Positions 36,956-49,799 of a stretch of DNA of 64,000 nucleotides are shown piece after piece. This DNA is from Homalodisca vitripennis (Eukaryota; Arthropoda; Insecta; Hemiptera; Cicadellidae): contig NW_025777503.1 in the NCBI RefSeq assembly GCF_021130785.1, positions 1 to 64,000 on the forward strand, given 5' to 3'. The translations under genes and the position numbers were made by a program. The notes beneath the pieces were generated by a model, which searched no databases, was not told the DNA's origin, and saw nothing but the letters and a program-made list of their open reading frames with translations. The number at the start of each line of letters is the position of its first letter. Position 1 is the stretch's first letter.

Positions 36956-37029
36956 TTGTCGGTAATCAAAGTGGGGAAGTTGTGTTTGTGTTTGTTGATA
37001 TATCCGTGAAGGCGCCGACACCGCAATAA
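36865..37029 (+). CDS. Small coding-like frame, possibly a terminal exon
   Basis: Open frame of 54 codons, stop TAA at 37027-37029. It includes EEEEQWTNKFMEV, then DQTGVKFVGNQSGEVVFVF, and ends KAPTPQ. The first Met is at 36925. A possible acceptor, cag|G, lies at 36892-36895 after ttcccctcggtacg. A separate open segment at about 36648-36728 (KEALKVLRDCVRTDIKSL) precedes it, so the area may hold remnants of one gene or transposon. I do not recognise the family, and no signal peptide or known domain is visible. Confidence 0.2.
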   Translation, partial: NSHPIPLGTQEEEEQWTNKFMEVCDQTGVKFVGNQSGEVVFVFVDISVKAPTPQ

Positions 37030-37477
37030 CTGTGTGGGGTAAGTGGGGGATGAAATACAATCTTACCTTAGTAAGTAGTTTATGAAGACATTCGTGTACA
37101 TCAGTTAGTTTTTTAATTTAGTTATATAAATTATCCAGATAAAACGTATTAATTGTTAATTTCCAAATAAATCTATCATTTTTATGTTATAAAAGTACAA
37201 TTTTAAAACATTCATTACTATTGTGTTTTTTATTTATTTGGAAAGTTTATTTTGTAAAAAAATAGGTATGTACAATATTAAATCCACCAGAATAATTCTA
37301 GCTTAATAGCATTTTTTTAGTTATACGCATAGTTTTAGGTAAATAAGAAAAATATTATATTTTTATCCTTTTAATTAAAACTTCAAACACACAAATATTT
37401 ATATTATACCATGAGTATAATATAAATGGTATTTTAATTAAATTTTTTCTGATGGATTATATGTTATACGTAACTCT

Positions 37478-37716
37478 AATCACCACCACTACACCGTAGA
37501 GACCTTACTTTTTATTTATTTTATATTTAGGCGCTTCTGTCACATATGTGTTTAAATAACCAAACTAACCTATGATCTGAAAGCCAAATAGTTATCACAT
37601 GACTTTTATTTACATTTCATTAAATTTGTATAAATTTCAATAGGCTAATTTAATTTCAATAAACATTTAAAAAGTACTTGCTCTGTCGAGACTCGAACCC
37701 GGATACATATATTCGG
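37478..37716 (-). repeat. tRNA-derived tandem unit, diverged (two partial tRNA heads)
   Basis: On the minus strand a tRNA-like 3' half (ccgggttcgagtctcgac..agagcaagtac, at about 37676-37703) is followed by the conserved spacer and then the 5' half of a second tRNA-like head (ggtctctacggtgtagtgg, at about 37485-37504). So two heads lie in the same orientation, one spacer apart. The spacer landmarks tttaaataa, aactaacctatgatc and caataggcta match the units at 11.7 and 58.5 kb. It is more diverged than the other copies. Confidence 0.7.
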
Positions 37717-37849
37717 ATTATCGTATTTTTTGATTCTGAGGGTCATGAACGGAAAAAATCATAGTATAGTGTAAATAAAACTTTATGTTTATTAAATAAA
37801 TGTATAATTTGATTAGTAAAGTTAAAAATACTTATTTGTACTATATGCC

Positions 37850-39160
37850 AGCTTCTGTAAAATAACGCGAGATTGTGCACACTGTAACTTTTTAAATATC
37901 CAGACGAATATTGTACAAAGACAGTAATAGCACATGAGTTCAATGACTTCGTTGATCTGTCTTTACCAATAAAAAGTTTCAAGATGACGGACATTAGCAA
38001 TGGATCAAAATTTTTAACTTGACTAATTCCCAATATAGATCCAAAACGATTTATTATTAAAATGTATTACCTTATTGCAAGCAACTTTTATCCTTTAAAT
38101 TGTTTCAATACCTCTTAGGTTTCAAGATCGCGGCCAATCGAAGTTTGTAAAACAAATATTTACATATCTGCATTATAGCGGAAAAACGTGTTATAGAATT
38201 CTCAGGTAATTTACAATAAAGTTTGTTCCTACGTCCTTTATGATGTCACGTAATATTTCCTAACAGAGGGCTTAAAGGTTATTTAGTAGTAAATAGATTC
38301 CGGAAGTAAATTTTAACACGACAACTACCATAATTCTGAATAAATTCTGACTAAACTTGGTAGAGGTTATATTTGTATATTGGATATATGAGATTGTTAG
38401 TCAGTCTTATAGAATCAAATCTTTCAAAATGGTAGCTATTCCCATTTGAGCAAAGATTACTCGACTAATTTCTAACATATAAATAAAATAATTTTTTTAA
38501 TATACTAGGACATTACAAAGAACTATTATTTTTTCCCTTTTTGATATGTTTCAAGGTGGTGATAGATGTTAATATACAGTTTACCGTAAACATGTCATTT
38601 ATAAATCTCAGATATTTTAAAGTAATGTTTGTTCTAATGCAATTTCATACCCCGTAAGATTTTCAGGTAGTGGGCGTACAAATTTTTTAATAATGTACAA
38701 CATTGCGGGAATAATTGAGGAAACAATAAGTAACGTAGTTATTAATGGATTTAGGCTAAACTTGGTACAGTGGCAATATTTTTACATAGCTGGGTTTAGT
38801 TCTATAGCCACTCTTAAACTAAAACATTTTAAGATGATGGTCAAGTTTTATCTCTGGTATTTGATAAAATAAATCCAAATGTACAGTTTTCTAAAACGGG
38901 AAAGCAATTTTAAATTACATTTATACTTACTTATTTTTCGATTACTCTTTGGTTTTCAAGATGGTCGTCGTTTGAAGCTACAGAACCATTGGACCATTAT
39001 GTGATTATGTTTACAAACAAAATTTTGGATTAATTGTAACAAAATCAAGTCTAAGTGTTTACAAAGAATTTATACTGTTACAAAAACTTTTCTCTGTATG
39101 TTTGAGGATTATGGAGTTTCTAAATATTTAAAAGTGTTAGGATTACATTAACATGCCAAT
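37850..39160. repeat. Old repeat region with ~400-bp periodicity
   Basis: Similar blocks recur about every 400-430 bp: ggtttcaagatcgcggcc (about 38118), tgtttcaaggtggtgat (about 38550) and ggttttcaagatggtcg (about 38950). There is also ctaaacttggta..tatttgtata..gattgttagtcagtcttatag (about 38350), against ctaaacttggta..tatttttaca..tttagttctatagcc (about 38757). It is probably an ancient tandem repeat or several copies of one element. A related block may be near 35610. Confidence 0.4.
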
Positions 39161-39169
39161 ATGGAAAGT

Positions 39170-42100
39170 TATTGTTCCATCGGTGTTGTGCAAATTAAAA
39201 ATGTAAACTAATAATGTTTCCTCTGTTTGACTTTTAGAGTCGGCGTGAAATCTTCGGACTGAGTCGGAAGAGATATTTTAAATTCCAACTTAGTTTTCTC
39301 AGTGTTTATACTCATACACGTATTAGTTTTCTGTGCAATAAAAAACAATTGATAAAAGTATTATTAATGTGCCTTCATGTAGTATTCAATGCGTTCAAAT
39401 ATTAGTTCAACTTTATGTCGCCAAGTCCAGATGAGCCACCCTGTACACTGTGCAAGATATTGTTTGGTGTTAGGTTATAGCCACTACCTACTGCATGTTT
39501 TGAAACGATTTATTTCACACGTTAATTCGAGTAATAATATAGGTGTTTGTGGTAAGTATACTGTCTGGCGGTCAGAATTATTAGAATAGGTTACGTTTTT
39601 CAATAAAAAATAGCTTAACCAAATAGCACAATCATTCCATATTCAGTAATTTTTCCGTATTGGTGTTGTTACAATAGGGCGAGCGCGAACCGACCCGACC
39701 TATGCGACTGGCCTGGGATCTAGGAGTGTACCGTGTGGTCTAGACACATTATACTATCTTGTACAAATTTGTACTTTATCTTTAAAGTTCATAAATCAAT
39801 GCGAATACAGAAAAATCTGTATTATCTACTGGAGCTTAGTATTTTTATTCCTGACTTATTCGTAGAATTACTCATAGCAAATGTTTTGAAGAAAATCGTC
39901 AAATTTCCTCGGTTTTAGCCAATAATCCGTTTGGAAAACAACCTCCAGAACTATACACAAATATAACCTATTATTTGAAAATGATAATCTTTCAGTAATT
40001 TAATATCACTGTACACGAAGTGTAAGATCGGTCGCAGAATAGAACAAAACATTTCTGCTGCATGCATTCAAACGTTCAACATGGGCCATAATAGCACTTA
40101 GAATTAAACGTAATGGAATATTTCTAACTATTTACAATCTATTAAGAGACAAACGCCACATTCTGTTAGCAGAGAGAAGACGAAATTATGATGTCTATCT
40201 TATTAGAGAAGGAATTCTAACCATTCCTTCAGACTGATTATCCCCTTGTTTGCAGCGTTTTCTAAATTAAGTGGTGATCCACATTACCGATGTCTGGAGA
40301 TCCAGCAACAGGACAAAGGACTATCCAGAACACTCTACCCTCGTCCTAGATCTGTAACTAACGAAATTTTTACTTTTTTCTGTATTATTGTCAAATGTAT
40401 AGCTATATGTAATTAATTGAAATTTGTGTTGTAAATCTAAACATAATTGCGTCTGCACGTCTGTACGTTCTTATTTAAAACCGTTTCTAACGCTTTGTTC
40501 CAAATTCTCCTAATCGATTTTTACTATATTTTAGTTTTCTTAGAGCGTATTAATAATTTTATTCAGAAAAATAACTTTTCTTAGTTATTAAAGAATCATG
40601 TAGGTTAATTTTATTAACATCTTTGAAACACCACCATTCCTCATTAATTTGGTTTTTATATTTTAATTTTCCATTGTTGAATATAATATAATTTGTAAAT
40701 TTTAAATTTTCTAAGTATGTATTTAACAACCTTTTTAATCGAATGCAAAATTATTTTCCAAAACCAAATCTCCTAGGTTCCACTTTTTTTGTTTCTAAAT
40801 CCAAATTTATTAATAAAGAACTGTATAATTAATAGACCAGTATGCGAGTACTGAGGTATTTGAAGGGAGAACAGTACGTTGCCCCATACGTTTTCGAAAC
40901 GTTTGGATATTTTCCTTTCACGTGATATTATTAGCCATAACTTAATACCATTGGCTATTTTAGGATATTTAAATTGTAAACATATACAACCACGTTTTAC
41001 TTTAAAACAAAGCAACTCCAATTTTTTCCAAATATTTATGATTTTTACTGTATTTTAAAATAGTGACTATATACCTTTTTTAATAAAAAAGGTGTTTTTA
41101 TTTATTTTTTTAAATTATTAGTTATGATAAATCTCTTCTTATGTACGAATAAATACTAAGTTTTAGCATCATTATAAAGCAATTTAACGTTCTCCATTTT
41201 TGATCTCAAAATAAATAATGTAACAAGGTAAAATTGAATCGGGTAAATGGCTTTGTTGTGTAGTGAAAATTTCATAACACAAGAAACATATAAACAAACA
41301 CCCATTTCATGAAGACGTATTAAAAGTGTGAAAACGTATAACAGCAAACACGAATAGTTTGACGACATTTTACGTAAATTAAATAATCTGTTTTAATAAA
41401 GGTTTAAGCGATAGCATTTTTTATTATTTGTGTGTTCTCTTAAGTTTTATTTATATTAGTACATTTTTAGATTAATAAATGCATATATGCTTAGTTTTAC
41501 GTTTCTCAGTTCATAATTGATGTTTCGTGCTTCAAAATATTTCTATGTAAATAACTTCTTGATTAAATTGAAATGAAATAAACTAAAGAACAAATTAAAA
41601 GTGATGGAAATGGACAAGAAATTATTTAAACATTTATTCATCCTGTAATTACGCTGTTTAACATGTTAAAGGTAAAATTTAAGTTTCAAATCTAAACTTT
41701 ATGAATGTGGTTCTAGAAATATTTGTTCGATAAATTGCAAATATTTGAATAGCAGAAGAATTTTAATTATACAAACATACCATCTTCAACGTTGTTTAGA
41801 CGTAGAATAATTGAAGAATCTACAGTAATTTATCTAATAATTCCCGGAAATAAAAAATTGAATAATGTTTGATATTTGTGAGAAAAAAAAACTCGTTCTA
41901 GAGTAAAATATATACAATTTTGTTTGTATTGCGATTGAAAAAAACGTTTAATGATTGAAATGTATTATTGAATTAAAGTTTATGGAGATAATTAACAGGC
42001 TCCAATGTACCAAAAAATAATTTATATTATTAAGGAGAGCAGCAATTTTTGAGATATCTGCTGTCAGAAATATAAATAACCGTTACAAGCATGTTTACGG

Positions 42101-43140
42101 TAAAGTTAGAGCACTTGAGATGCACACAGCTGTCAGCTGCTCACGGCTCAGTCAAAGTTGCTTGTTATCTGTTGTCAGAGGAGTTGGTAGTTTTAATAGA
42201 TCTTTCTTCTTCATTTCATCTCTTATACTTATTCCTAGCTTTGACATTGTTATTTCAAAACCCCATCTATGAAACGGAAAATTTTACATTAAAAATAGTT
42301 AATATATTTTTTTACTGTCAATCTTGAGAATCCGTTGGATACTCACCCTCTTTAGGCATTTTAAGTAGGTTTAAGTTAGTGATTTACACTATTATTCCTG
42401 TAGAAGACAGTATTAAATATTATTACATGGAGCCTGCAATTATAATATTGTTGATGATCTATAAACAATTGGAGTTGCAATACAGTTAAAGCACGATTTG
42501 CAAATGATACAAATATATATGATGTTTGTTAAAAATGTTTCTGTTATCAGAAAAATAAGTACAGAAGAGCAAGAATATCGTTACCAAATAGTTTTGCTAA
42601 AATAAAATATAAAACTTTCAAATAATGATCATTACCAATTATATTGTATAACTATGATTCCGTGTTGCCTGTAAAGCCCCTCAATATTTCATTCATAATC
42701 AAAGTTTCGATTACATGAAAAGTTTTTTGCTAAAAAGCCAGTGAAGTACTAAAACCTGAGGCTTATACTGACATCCAATTACAATCGTGCTTTGAATTTA
42801 AACACAAAAGTCATTGGCTTCTCATCAAGAGGGACGGTTTTAAGTTTTTGTGATTAATCTTACATATTTTAGTCATACTCTACTGTGCAGAATTAGTTAC
42901 AATTACTTTCTTTTTATGAATTCCAATTCCAAAAAAATTAAATGCAATTGGTTCGAAATGCTCTTGCTCTTGTAATTTCTTAGCCCAAAATTAACATTTA
43001 CTTTGTACTCGTATATAAAATACGTAATTTATGTATGTTTTTTAGTACTGCGTACAATATTTTTCAAGATTCTTGAATTTCAAACGAACAAAGTATACTG
43101 TATAGTGTAATTATTTTTATTTTGTCTCTAATAAGATTCC
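39170..43140. other. AT-rich non-coding DNA, nothing firmly recognised
   Basis: No convincing gene. A less AT-rich patch at about 39670-39730 and another at 40020-40350 have no motif I recognise. Confidence 0.5.
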
Positions 43141-43149
43141 CCGCTGAAT

Positions 43150-43542
43150 GTTGGAACAAATACTCAATATGTGTGTATAAATATTCAATGTATCAATGAA
43201 TTACTCTGCGTATAAATATGATTTATATGTATAAATAAATTATCATACGTACTCAATGTAGGTAGGAATAAATTATTAATGTATGTATACATACTCCATG
43301 TATGAATAAATACTTAATATATGTATGAATGCTCAATGTATCAATAAATTAATCTCTGTATGTATGAATATTCAATGTGTCAATAAATTAATCTTTGTAT
43401 TTATGAATAGTCAATGTATAAATAAATTACTCTTTGCATGAATAAATATCCTATATATGATTACATTAATTTATATATGTATAAATATTAATATTACTAA
43501 TATTTCTATAAATAAATTAGTCTATATATGTAATAATACTCA

Positions 43543-43581
<39 letters not shown>

Positions 43582-43740
43582 TATATATATATATCCTATG
43601 TATTTGTAAATATTCATTTTACGAATAAATTACTCATGATATGTAAAAATACTCAATGTACGAAATAGTTACTCTTTGTATTTATAAATACTTAAAGTAT
43701 CAATAAATTACTTTATTTAAATTTAAATATCCTATGTGCG
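43150..43740. repeat. Degenerate AT-rich minisatellite, ~39-bp unit
   Basis: The block tcaatgt(a/g)t(c/a)aataaatta recurs, most regularly at 43333, 43372 and 43411, which is exactly 39 bp apart. Looser copies extend to both sides. A (TA)n tract at about 43543-43598 lies inside the array. Confidence 0.75.
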
Positions 43741-44654
43741 TGCAGATTTGAGTATTGAGTATTGTATAGAGTAATACCATTTCACACAAATTTATGAGTA
43801 TCAGTTTTACAAATGGAATATTTAAAAACATTTTCTATTACATCTAATTTATTATAAAACACGATAGCGATTAAACAGAATGTTTTGGGTTAGATATATA
43901 AGCGAGGAGAACCATTAGACATAAGTAGACGTGAGCATAAACTTAAAAACCAACTCATAAGTATTTTTAAATTCTTTAAAATTACAAAAGCAAAAGGATA
44001 CATTACAAAACAAACTATGCTTAGATGCGTTAAAGATGAGCTATGTTTCTACTTCATTCATGTACTTCTTAATAAATGTATGACATTCAGTAGAATTTGT
44101 TCAGATAGTTTTGCATCACAAATCATATATGCAGCCTCCATACTAGGCGCTCAATCGTGAACTGCACCCAGATGTTTCCAGAAGCCCTATTGTAACCCAA
44201 CGCTCGATTACTGGATAGTTTAATTTCTAAATAGTGCCTAAATTTAAAGGAAACTGCAAAAGTAGCCGAAAAATAATATACTCAAAGTTTCCTTTGTATT
44301 AATGAAATTAGAATTGAAAATTTTTGAACAGTTTCATAAATACCAAATGATAATATTTTTATTTGTTCTTTACAATACAAACTTCAACAATAATATTTTT
44401 TAATCGTAAATAAAACATAATCCATTATTTTTACGTTTTACTCCATATTTATTTTCAATTACAATAAAACTGGAATGTTTATATTTAATAATAGACATCC
44501 CTTTTTGTATGTGCGTTAAAATATATATTAGCTCATATATTATTGATTAAAGGATTAAGAGTTTTAAAAGGTTTGACCATGTGTTATAATTAATTAATTT
44601 TGCATAACAATCTTAACAAGGTGCAGGCTCTGGATTTCCCTTAACCCATGGAAA

Positions 44655-45008
44655 GCTGTGAGCTTTGAGGTATTGGAACGTTAATAACGGCGACCCGGTC
44701 AATATTGACTAATACAGTGACACACTACCTCTGCGTCTACATTGATTTCTTGATTATTTTTAAAGGTTTAAAGGAATTGTGACAATAATATCCATTTATT
44801 TGTCATTATTAAATTAGTATAAAAATAAAATTATCGATGCGTCTGCTCTGAGTAATGGATTATTGATATTAGTTTATAAACTTCAGATGGCATTGTCAGT
44901 TGAAAGTAGTAAGTTGTGGCATTCGAGCATTAATAACCCTGTCTCAGTCAATATTGACTAAGTACAGGCACATTAAACTCCTGTGTCCACAATGAGTTGT
45001 TGATTATT
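44655..45008 (+). repeat. Diverged direct duplication, ~250-bp offset
   Basis: 44655-44759 and about 44911-45008 align in the same orientation. Both contain gcattaataa or cgttaataa, the palindrome gtcaatattgacta, a cacac or cacat segment, then the ctgcgtctaca or ctgtgtccaca block and ttgattattt. The sequence between them is unrelated AT-rich DNA. Confidence 0.7.
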
Positions 45009-45009
45009 T

Positions 45010-47640
45010 GACAAGTTTATCTTACCTTGGACAAACAACTAGTAGTCAGACAAATAGTGAATGTTCCTCGTCGGTTCTGTATATGTGTGGGTTGATAAAT
45101 CTGGGTCACACTTTGCTCTTACGACAAAATTGGCAGCAGCTAAACTTTGAAGACACAAAAACATATAGTACTTGTTCAAATTGTTTCTCATACGTCAAAC
45201 TATGCCAGTTGAAGAAAACGTTTCCTTAGTATAACTGATGACAACAAATTTCCCACACCATTCAAACTATATCTTTGATCAATTGACAACAGATCCTGCC
45301 TTTAAAACGCGTTAAAATATAAAATTTAGGCACTCTGGCAAAAACGAAAAATTTTTACTCTATCATTCTTGATAACTCAGTAAATTACTTACGAAATGTT
45401 ATTATTTTTTGCAATTCAGGTTTGGATCGAGGAGCTTTTTCTACGATTCGCCTATCTTGAGTAGGTGTGTTTTTGAGAGTTTTTATATCTTGATTACTCC
45501 ATTTGTGGAAAATTTCTAAGCTTTTAGTACTCCGCTGTTTAATTTCTTACCAACTCAAAGTTTTTTCTCGAGGGATCGCAGTTTTCCTTTAGTAAATTTA
45601 ACTATTCTAAAATCATATACAAAATTTTATATTGAATGAAACACAGTAAAGCGCTAAAAATAGATTAAATGAGGAATTTACGTATTTTTAACAGTAAATT
45701 TAAGCAAAGAAATATTAAAAAAATCACACGAATTGACCGTACCGCATTAAATAGCCTATAACATGTCTACGTACATATCGTAATGCACGAACTAATGGGA
45801 ACATACAATAATTTACAGTTAATTACAGTCTACCGTAATTGTTGTGTTGAGGCTCATACATTAATTTATTAACTTTAGTAACTTAACTCAACTTAGAGTA
45901 AACCAAGTCATACCATTTAAATATATAAAGTGATTTAAAATTGGTTTATAATGTTTGGAAAGCTTCAATTCCTAAAATTGTAAGCCCTAGATACATTTTG
46001 GGAAATTCAAAAGGCAACTTTTACTGTGAAAATTTAGCAAAAGATGCTACAAAATGCTTATTTTATATTAATATATATTACTTCTTTAAATATTTACATA
46101 GTTATTTTACTTTAATAATTATTTATATATCGAGATAAATATATATAGGCTATATTCTCTGGTTATCAGAGGCAACATCTAAACGGAAGACTTGAGTTTA
46201 ATAAATAAAAGTAGCCTATTTATTTTACATCTGACAATAGCTTTATTCCAGGGACGACTCTTACATGAAAAAAAATTGTTTAACCGTGCCTCTAAGAGTT
46301 CAATAGCAATAATCTCAATTTGATATTAAAGGCTTTTTTAAGTTTATAATATAAGTAATATTAATTATAATTATGCCTTTAGTGTATAGGTATTATTTAT
46401 TATAAAAAGATCTTATTGAATTTATAGCTGCCATGCATATATTTTTTATATAAATTAGGATCATATTGTAATGAAACTCTCCATTTTCTTTCTGCTCTTA
46501 AATTATGCAAATAATTAAAATAATTAAGGAATTTCTTGGTCAGAATGTAAGTAGGACATTTTGTAAATACTTATAATACTCAGATATTTTTAGATAAGAA
46601 CTTAAATTCAAATAAAAGTTACATAATAATTAATAATGCTAAAGCAAAATAGTAAGTTTAAAAAACATATCCCTTTAGAAATGTAGAATAAATTTATAAT
46701 TTTTTTAAGAGGACTACTTAGTTTAATTATTGGATTCTCCAAATTAACCTCCTTAAATAAGTCTAATAAACATCTCGTAAATTTTTAGCATCTTTACAAT
46801 GATACTATTACAACAGGATATGGTAGGCCTACAGCCTTAACTGTGGCTTATGTCTTTTTAGTACTCAGATTATACGTTTAGCTATTTTAAGTAACTAACT
46901 TTGTTAGTTAACTGTTAATATTGTATTTATTACTCTTTACGCTATTTCCCGAATTGGATTGTCAGTTGAGCTTATAGTACTTTGAAGTCGGTTTAAGTTA
47001 TTTTAAATTAATAAACTATACCTCGTGAATAATATATTTCTAACATCTATTATTAGAACACTCGATATTTTCAGTTTTGAAAATTTAGTAAATTTTAATT
47101 ATTTATTAAATTTTATTTATGGTAGGAATGCGTATTTGTAATAACACGTAACGAACAATTTGAGGGTTCTACAACAGTGCATACACTAAGTGTGCTAGGT
47201 ATCACTTTTATAACAGTAAACAGAGTGGGTTTGGTAAGTGTAACTCCGGCAGGTTTTATAGAACTGGCTGATGTATCGCGCTGTAGCTACGGTATTCAAC
47301 AGATATCTAATTAGTTACATGCAGTTTAAAGTCTGCAAAATGAATGTTAAAATTGATTATAAAATCTAGATTAATTAACAGAAGCTGATGATTTAAATGG
47401 GAAAATCAATCAAGTTTATAAGCCGATTAAAATGAGAGCACTAAAACGTATTGAAGCATTCAAACTGTGATTTTATCCGATTGATTCCCTTGTTTATAGT
47501 TTTCTCCTCGGCAATCGAGAGCTCAGCCGTTCCATCTGTGATCACTATCATCTGTAATTCACAGTAACTACAGTTTAAGTAGAACTTATTTGCATTTCTC
47601 CTCCTAACGGCCAACTGTTTGTTTAGTTATTTATAATCTA
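45010..47640. other. AT-rich non-coding DNA, nothing recognised
   Basis: No gene, RNA or element recognised. Confidence 0.55.
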
Positions 47641-47649
47641 TATCTAGAC

Positions 47650-47840
47650 TAGTCACTACAGCAGGGATCACGAAAGTGTGCCGTTAGCGGTTACCAATAG
47701 AATAGACAAGCCCGCGCGCGATGTTGCCACACACACTACAACTGCCACCTGACATGGCGCGTTGTGGTTACAGCGGGCAAGAAGTTTGGCAACGTTGCTC
47801 ATTCCTCGCTGGCTGCTTGATGTTTACGCCCCTCCCTTAA
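47650..47840. other. GC-richer island, unidentified
   Basis: About 190 bp with gcccgcgcgcgatg, ggcgcgttgtgg and similar blocks, unlike its AT-rich flanks. It has no open frame of note and no tRNA-like structure. It may be an element remnant (it begins cagcagggatcacg) or a regulatory or CpG-type island. Confidence 0.3.
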
Positions 47841-47849
47841 TTGAAATTT

Positions 47850-49325
47850 CTGGTGGTTCCTATTGTAGATTTCATTACAGTCCAAATTAGTATTACTGCC
47901 CACAAAATAATTTTTCTCTCCTCTTTTCATTTTTTATTGTTGTTCGAAACAAAATACTCTCTTCAATTTTCGTTCTTTTTAATAATTCTATCTCTCGTAG
48001 ATTAATAACTGCATGATGGATACCTCATTATTTGCCTTTCAAAAACTAAACAATATAAATCTATGATTTCAGATTAGAACTTACTAACAATTATTCTCGC
48101 TTATGATATTAGGCAGATCTCGATATATGTCAGGTTAGGAACAAATATGTGTGTAGAGGCTATTTGTGAGGCTCTGAAATGTATATAAAATAATATTTTT
48201 ATTTTTAAGCTGTTTTGTTTTTATAGCACGATTATGCGTAAGCAAATTATTTGTTTAAAATGTATAGACCTGGTATAAACAAATTAGTTCTTTTAATTAT
48301 GTAAAAACTATATTTTATTATCTATATTAATTTATTCGTTCCTTCATTCTTTCTCTCCTCAATTTTTACCTGGATAACAGACAACTTGTTTTAGGATCAA
48401 TCGCTAGTTATTATCGGGCATTTCTGTTATATGAACATTACTAATATTTATTTGTCATTATTTTGTTTACACTACACTAGGTTTAAATGTAATGCTATTG
48501 AAGGCTTGTTATAACATCCTACTAAAGAGGGGTTATATTAAGTAGCGTGTATATTAAGAAGAAAAAATATGCATTGACACTATTATACCCACTCTACCAT
48601 CGTGACCAGATTTAGGAAGCAGTTCTATAAGAAATTACATCTCATTTCGTGTTGGGGAGTATCTGTTTATAAGATAAGATACGGTCGTGTTTGGAAAGGA
48701 CAGTGGCTTCAATGTTCCCGTATTGTGGTCATAGATGGCAGTAGTAGCAAACCAAGATTGTACGCTACATGAGTATATGGCCGGTCCTGGCTTGGGAGTC
48801 AAAGTTTGAGGGTTATTTTAAACCAGTAATAGAAACAAATATCCGTGTCATCTAACATTAGTTTGATTCCGTATAGGACATGTGATCGTACCCGGATTAC
48901 GGAAATGGTGGAATAGAGAGGGTTTGGGTTTATATTAGCTTATGATGTCAAATTGGAATAATATTTATTAAAATTAAGATACTAAACACAAAATCACATA
49001 TTTTTCTCTCACTTCTTTCGGCAAAATACATGTTTTATAACCAGTCTAAGCACATTACTATGTTTGTGTTATTGTAGTGCTTTATTAATGACGTCATATA
49101 TTGTGTAATTCCAATTTGTTTCATCATTTAAAATATGTATGGGCCACGGTCAATGTGATTCATAAAACTTAGCACGCTTCTTTATTGTCAAGTTTGGGGA
49201 TAAAGAGAGAAAGGGCGCCAATAATTTTATTTTGGCGTTTTACGTAACATTTTGTAAAGAATACATTTCATTATGAATTTCTAAGCAAATCTGCAGGTAC
49301 CTTTAACGTGGATTATCATAAAAAT
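47850..49325. other. Non-coding DNA, nothing recognised
   Basis: Includes a less AT-rich patch at 48580-48920 with no recognised motif. Confidence 0.5.

Positions 49326-49330
<5 letters not shown>

Positions 49331-49374
<44 letters not shown>
49331..49374. repeat. (TA)n microsatellite
   Basis: An uninterrupted TA tract that truncates the tRNA-derived unit on its right. Confidence 0.95.
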
Positions 49375-49375
<1 letters not shown>

Positions 49376-49454
49376 CTCCCGGCGGAGCAAGTACTTTTTG
49401 TGATTCAATGTTTATTGAAATTAAATAAGGCTATTGCCATTTATACTATTTAAC

Positions 49455-49456
<2 letters not shown>
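49375..49456 (+). repeat. Fragment of tRNA-derived unit between TA tracts
   Basis: It begins inside the tRNA-like T arm (actcccggcggagcaag) and continues into the conserved spacer (tactttttgtgattcaatg..ggctattgccatttata). It is cut at both ends by (TA)n. The match to 58485-58565 is nearly exact. Confidence 0.9.

Positions 49457-49502
<46 letters not shown>
49456..49502. repeat. (TA)n microsatellite at the 3' edge of PLE-C
   Basis: A TA tract lying directly between the tRNA-unit fragment and the 3' end of PLE-C. Confidence 0.95.
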
Positions 49503-49507
<5 letters not shown>

Positions 49508-49551
49508 CTAATCACTGTGTTAAATAGAAGAAAACAAAAACTATTTTTCAC

Positions 49552-49589
49552 TTCTATATTTCGGGGGATTTAATACCCCCGTCTTCAGG
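49552..49589 (-). ncRNA. Hammerhead-like hairpin in the PLE-C 3' end
   Basis: On the minus strand: CCTGAAGA, then the hairpin CGGGGG-TATTAAAT-CCCCCG, then AAATATAG. PLE-A has the same frame of conserved bases with a shorter stem of different sequence, so the stem is maintained by pairing and not by sequence. CUGANGA and GAAA core elements can be read, but the C at the foot of the stem is extra and stem I is not obvious. Confidence 0.4.
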
Positions 49590-49799
49590 AAGTTTTAAAT
49601 AAAAATGAATACAAAACTATAACATGTAAACAAGAATTAATAAAACATAAATGTAAACACAGTTCATAACATTTGATGAAGTCCAGCTGACATGACATTT
49701 TTGTAATTAAATCCTGTTGGGACAGTTGATTTTTATAAAGGGTGGAATACAACTTGTAATTTATGGTGAATTTTGAATTTTATAAAATTATTTAAAAAG

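Noticed and set aside
37743..38033. 96-codon minus-strand frame as a gene
   Set aside because: Falls within the old ~400-bp periodic repeat and has no recognisable domain.
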